DNA from: an uncultured Ruminococcus sp.
GTDB taxonomy: Bacteria > Bacillota > Clostridia > Oscillospirales > Ruminococcaceae
Direction of reading: 5' to 3'
Assembly (NCBI GenBank): GCA_947174965.1
Contig: CAMWKY010000082.1
Location: 1 to 8,156, forward strand
DNA: 8,156 nucleotides
Shown here: one piece after another, positions 5,466-8,156 of the stretch
How the letters are laid out: each line of letters opens with the position of its first letter
Position numbering within the stretch: the first letter of the stretch is position 1
Translations under genes and position numbers: made by a program
Notes under the pieces: generated by a model
Databases searched by the model: none
Seen by the model: the letters and a program-made list of their open reading frames with translations, nothing else
What the model was told of the DNA's origin: nothing

Positions 5466-6067
5466 TGAAAAATTACAGAATATTGAGACAGATTATATGT
5501 GCATTATTATCGGGAACTTTGCTTCTAATGACAGGCTGTACAGATAAAGTCCCAGAAAGCAGTTCAGAAAATTCAGGAATCATTTCTGAAGTCGATACGG
5601 AAAAAATGCCCGAAATTGTTTTTATAAAATACACGTGGTACAATAAGTACGCAAGTGGAAATGAGGGCTATGAAGTTCAGTTTGTAGACAAGGACGGCAG
5701 TATTTATTATATACAGGAAATTTCAGAAGATTCAGTATCGCTTTATAGTATCACGCAGATATATGAGGACTTCAAATCGGGTAAGCTTGATGATAAGAAG
5801 TCGGAAAAATCCTGCGATAAATCTGAACTTGATGATAATTTCAGCAAGCTTTGCGAAGTGTGTACCGACAAGGATTATTCAATAGTATACCCTGATTCTA
5901 TGCCAGATGTTGAATATGATTCTGTCGCATGGTATGGCTGTTATTATGATAAGGACGGAGAGTTCAGAATTATTACACTTCATAAGAGTGAGGGCGAGTC
6001 TCTTAATAGCAATAACGAGACTGCCAACGGGATTTACAGCTGGTTTAACGGAATATTAACAAACTAA
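5462..6067 (+). CDS. Short uncharacterised lipoprotein
   Basis: I do not recognise the family. The 201-residue product begins with a basic stretch (KNYRILR), a hydrophobic core (about residues 11-23) and the lipobox LMTGC, with the lipidated Cys at 26, so it should be exported and anchored in the outer leaflet of the cytoplasmic membrane. A Ser/Glu-rich linker follows, then an acidic domain of about 150 residues containing KYTWYNKYASG, a Cys-containing block near 118-133 and YDSVAWYGCYYDKDG. No catalytic motif is visible. The two possible ATGs (5462 and 5465) overlap the dapB stop, and no good ribosome binding site precedes them, so translation is probably coupled to dapB. It therefore belongs to the same transcript as asd, dapA and dapB, but its connection to lysine synthesis is unproved. 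Could be a substrate-binding or stress-related envelope protein; that is a guess. Confidence 0.75.
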   Translation: MMKNYRILRQIICALLSGTLLLMTGCTDKVPESSSENSGIISEVDTEKMPEIVFIKYTWYNKYASGNEGYEVQFVDKDGSIYYIQEISEDSVSLYSITQIYEDFKSGKLDDKKSEKSCDKSELDDNFSKLCEVCTDKDYSIVYPDSMPDVEYDSVAWYGCYYDKDGEFRIITLHKSEGESLNSNNETANGIYSWFNGILTN

Positions 6068-6073
6068 AAGAAT

Positions 6074-6117
6074 AATCACTTCTTTTCGGGGTAAAATATC
6101 CTTGAAAGGAAGTGATT
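6074..6117 (+). promoter_or_regulatory. Long hairpin covering the next gene's ribosome binding site
   Basis: AATCACTTCTTTTC (6074-6087) pairs with GAAAGGAAGTGATT (6104-6117): 14 pairs including one G-T, with a 16-base loop. The right arm contains the ribosome binding site AAGGAAGTGA (6106-6115) of the gene starting at 6121. A run of five T (6116-6120) immediately follows. The structure can thus hide the ribosome binding site, and it might also act as a weak terminator for the dap operon. Confidence 0.6.
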
Positions 6118-6120
6118 TTT

Positions 6121-6555
6121 GTGGTTGAACAGGATACAATAAAACTGCTCCGTGAGTGCGATTCAGGTATAAAAATGGGCATTTCTGCACTTGATGAGGT
6201 TATGGAGTACGCTCACAGCACCGACATGAGAAAGTATTTGCAAGACAGCACAGAGGAAAATCAGAAGTTGCAGGACGATTTACAGAAAGTTCTTGCAGAT
6301 TACCATGACAATGGCAAAGAACCAAATCCTATTGCTTCGGGTATGTCGTGGATAAAGACTAATTTCAAGCTGAAAATGGACGAATCCGACAGTACAATCG
6401 CTGAACTTATGACAGACGGCTGTAATATGGGTATCAAGTCGTTGAGCCGTTATCTTAATCAGTATGCGGCGGCTGATGAACGTTCAAAAGACCTTACAAA
6501 GCGTCTCATCAAAGCAGAGGAAAAACTCTCACAAAATATGAGACAGTTCTTATAA
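6121..6555 (+). CDS. Small all-helical, ferritin-like bundle protein
   Basis: The 144-residue protein is almost entirely predicted helix with hydrophobic positions every three to four residues. Blocks include GIKMGISALDEVME, a charged QKLQDDLQKVL stretch, a short loop with GKEPNPIASGMSWIKTNF, and GCNMGIKSLSRYLNQY, ending in a Lys/Glu-rich helix. It resembles the small four-helix-bundle proteins of the DUF2383/PA2169-like type that are common in clostridia. Their exact role is not settled; some are linked to stress or spores. I see no iron-binding Glu/His pattern that I would trust. The GTG at 6121 is chosen because AAGGAAGTGA (6106-6115), a 9/10 match to AAGGAGGTGA, ends five bases before it. 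An in-frame GTG at 6112 lies within that site. A symmetrical terminator follows the stop. Expression may depend on opening the upstream hairpin. Confidence 0.8.
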   Translation: MVEQDTIKLLRECDSGIKMGISALDEVMEYAHSTDMRKYLQDSTEENQKLQDDLQKVLADYHDNGKEPNPIASGMSWIKTNFKLKMDESDSTIAELMTDGCNMGIKSLSRYLNQYAAADERSKDLTKRLIKAEEKLSQNMRQFL

Positions 6556-6557
6556 CG

Positions 6558-6602
6558 AAAAAAATCCGAAAACGGTTTACTTTCCGTTTTCGGAATTTTT
6601 TT
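6558..6602. terminator. Bidirectional intrinsic terminator
   Basis: TCCGAAAACGG (6565-6575) and CCGTTTTCGGA (6584-6594) form a perfect 11-bp stem with an 8-base loop. A T-run on the plus strand (6596-6602) mirrors an A-run (6558-6564) that gives T residues on the minus strand. It ends the helical-bundle gene and the convergent S41 peptidase gene, whose stop is at about 6612. Confidence 0.9.
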
Positions 6603-6611
6603 AAATAATTT

Positions 6612-8156
6612 TTATCCGTTACATATATCATACAGATAATTAATTGCATATTCTAATTCGTAATCGTTTGTGTCATCACTGAAAATCTGAATTGCAGCGG
6701 TCAAATCAACAGGAATCCTTACATCAAATCCAACTTTTGCCTGTCTGTCGGCAGTAACCTCAATTTGACCGCCGTTTCCGTCAGGAGTATTAAATATTGG
6801 ATAATAGATTTCAAAAATATCATCTGAAAGATAACATAATCCACCTATAGCCTGAAGCGAATTTGATGATGAGGTTATGCCCATTATAGTAACATTTGGA
6901 CACTGAGATAAAAGATGTATAAGTACATCTCCTGAACTTACAGCAGCATCATTGACAAGCACAGCAACAGGCAGGTCTTTCCATTTTCCTTCATCAAATG
7001 TGTGAAACTTAGCAATAGAAACAATTTTTCCGTTACGGTCAATACCATCTTGCGAAGTCAGTTTGCTGTCAGCAAATAGTGAAGCAACAGCAGTTGAAAT
7101 AACCTCATATCCTCCTCTGTTATGTCTGAGGTCAATTACAAGATACTTCATGCCATTGTCCGAAAGCTCCTGTAATTTTTTATCAGTTTCATTATATACC
7201 TTTCTATAGTTGCCTTTTAACATTGCTATAACATCAATAATATCATTACTGTAATGTTCAGCACTTATTCTGAGATACCCGACATCGTCATTAAGCATTT
7301 TATAAGAAAAATTATCATTGGAAATTCTATTATCGCTGTAGAGATGAGTAAGTGCAGTAGATTCTCTTGACTTGTACTTTCCGATAGCGTCAAGTGTGAC
7401 AGTTTTTGTTTTATTGTCGTCATCTATGAATGTGACATCAACTTTGTCTCCGCCTTGTCCGGCAAGAAAAATCGGTTTCATAAGTTCCTCGTTTTCAATA
7501 ACTTCAAACTGAAACCAATAGTCCAAACATCCGACATTTTTCATTGCTTCGTCAACATTAACGCCGTCTCATTCTTTTATTATTGTCCCATTATGTATTC
7601 CTGCCTTTTCTGCCTGTGAATCCTTATCTACAAGAATTGCAATAGTATCACCGTTATTCAGCTTGTACATACTCATTCCATAATCATTGCCTATAAGTTC
7701 CTCCTCTGCCTGAGACAGCACACCGCAATTATCTGCGAACCAAATATGAGAATCGTAAAACTCATACTGATACTCCAAAAGAACTTTCGCAAAAGCCTGT
7801 TTATCATCATTTTCTTCAGCATCTCTGACAAGTGGCACATACTTTTCTTTAAGACTTTCAAAGTCAATTTGTTTCCAATTTCTGTTGGAATAGCTGACCG
7901 ACATTGAATCAATCATTGATGAAAACGAATCAGCCAAGCCAAGATGTGAGTAATCACTTACATAATTGGTGAAACCAAACTGATACACTAAAACAATCAT
8001 CAGCATAACACTGACACCATTAAGTACACCTTTAATAACGTTGAAAAAATTAAACTTTTTATCTTTTTTGCTGTCAGGAATTAACATAATGATTGAAGCA
8101 AAAATAAGTATAAAGCTAAGTATTCCACCTCTGACAAGAAATTTATCATAGGTAAC
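6612..8156 (-). pseudogene. Membrane-anchored S41-family (PDZ/C-terminal-processing) peptidase, in-frame TGA; 5' end outside window
   Basis: One frame runs from the right edge to 6612, about 514 codons, with a single TGA (7571-7569). The N-terminal part has two membrane helices, GGILSFILIFASIIM and VSVMLMIVLVYQFGF. An extracytoplasmic part follows with a helical segment ending YDSHIWF, a PDZ-like domain (GMSMYKL, AGIHNGTIIKE, then DGVNVDEAM after the TGA), and an S41 core with YLVIDLRHNRGG and LVNDAAVSSGDVL. The Ser at 6938-6936 aligns with the S41 nucleophile. The block GITSSSNSLQ, where the classic family has a catalytic Lys, has Ser instead. The TGA occupies the spot where a Trp is usual in ITxWDG, so TGG to TGA is the simplest change. 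The gene is probably disrupted, since the sequence is otherwise intact on both sides. Alternatively the TGA is a sequencing error or is read through. No ribosome binding site was seen before the internal ATG at 7544. Confidence 0.85.

Noticed and set aside
7569..7571. Selenocysteine at the TGA of the S41 gene
   Set aside because: The position matches a Trp in a PDZ motif, not a catalytic Cys or Sec site, and no adjacent SECIS-like hairpin was recognised.
1..8156. Mobile elements, CRISPR arrays, tRNA or rRNA genes
   Set aside because: No terminal repeats, transposase motifs, regularly spaced repeats or tRNA-like cloverleaf sequences were seen.

Overview
The window looks like low-GC Firmicutes DNA, most likely from a gut-type clostridium (Oscillospiraceae or Ruminococcus-like). 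The reasons are A+T-rich intergenic DNA, strong AAGGAGG-type ribosome binding sites, GTG starts, a lysine riboswitch in front of aspartate-pathway genes, and a clostridial-style small PAS protein and helical-bundle protein. The genus is an inference. I see no insertion sequence, phage gene, CRISPR array, tRNA or rRNA.

Left part (1-1811), minus strand. Read in transcription order this is queA (tRNA queuosine modification, GTG start), then a 131-residue PAS-domain protein 14 bases downstream, then a small two-helix membrane protein that runs off the left edge. The membrane-protein gene has its own clear promoter, with a Crp/Fnr-type palindrome just upstream and a second imperfect palindrome over the -10 box.

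Middle (1812-6067), plus strand. A consensus promoter (TTGACA-17-TATTAT) drives a leader holding a complete lysine riboswitch and an intrinsic terminator. Behind it lies a tight gene run: asd (archaeal/fungal-type aspartate-semialdehyde dehydrogenase), dapA, a zinc-ribbon membrane protein, dapB and a short lipoprotein. asd, dapA and dapB carry out three consecutive steps from aspartyl phosphate towards diaminopimelate and lysine, so lysine would switch the operon off by transcription termination. The membrane-protein gene is split by a one-base shift at an A8 tract. The restored frame ends one base before the dapB start, so the gene was clearly designed to fill that slot.

Right part (6068-8156). 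A helical, ferritin-like small protein (plus strand) has its ribosome binding site buried in a 14-bp hairpin. A symmetrical terminator follows and also serves the convergent minus-strand gene. That gene is a membrane-anchored S41-type (PDZ plus tail-specific-protease fold) peptidase, open at the right edge. It is interrupted by one in-frame TGA where the PDZ context predicts tryptophan, and the usual S41 catalytic lysine is not visible.

The most interesting points are the A8 frameshift inside the dap operon, the TGA in the S41 gene, the riboswitch expression platform with a candidate nested antiterminator, and the hairpin over the ribosome binding site of the helical-bundle gene. None amounts by itself to a clearly new system.
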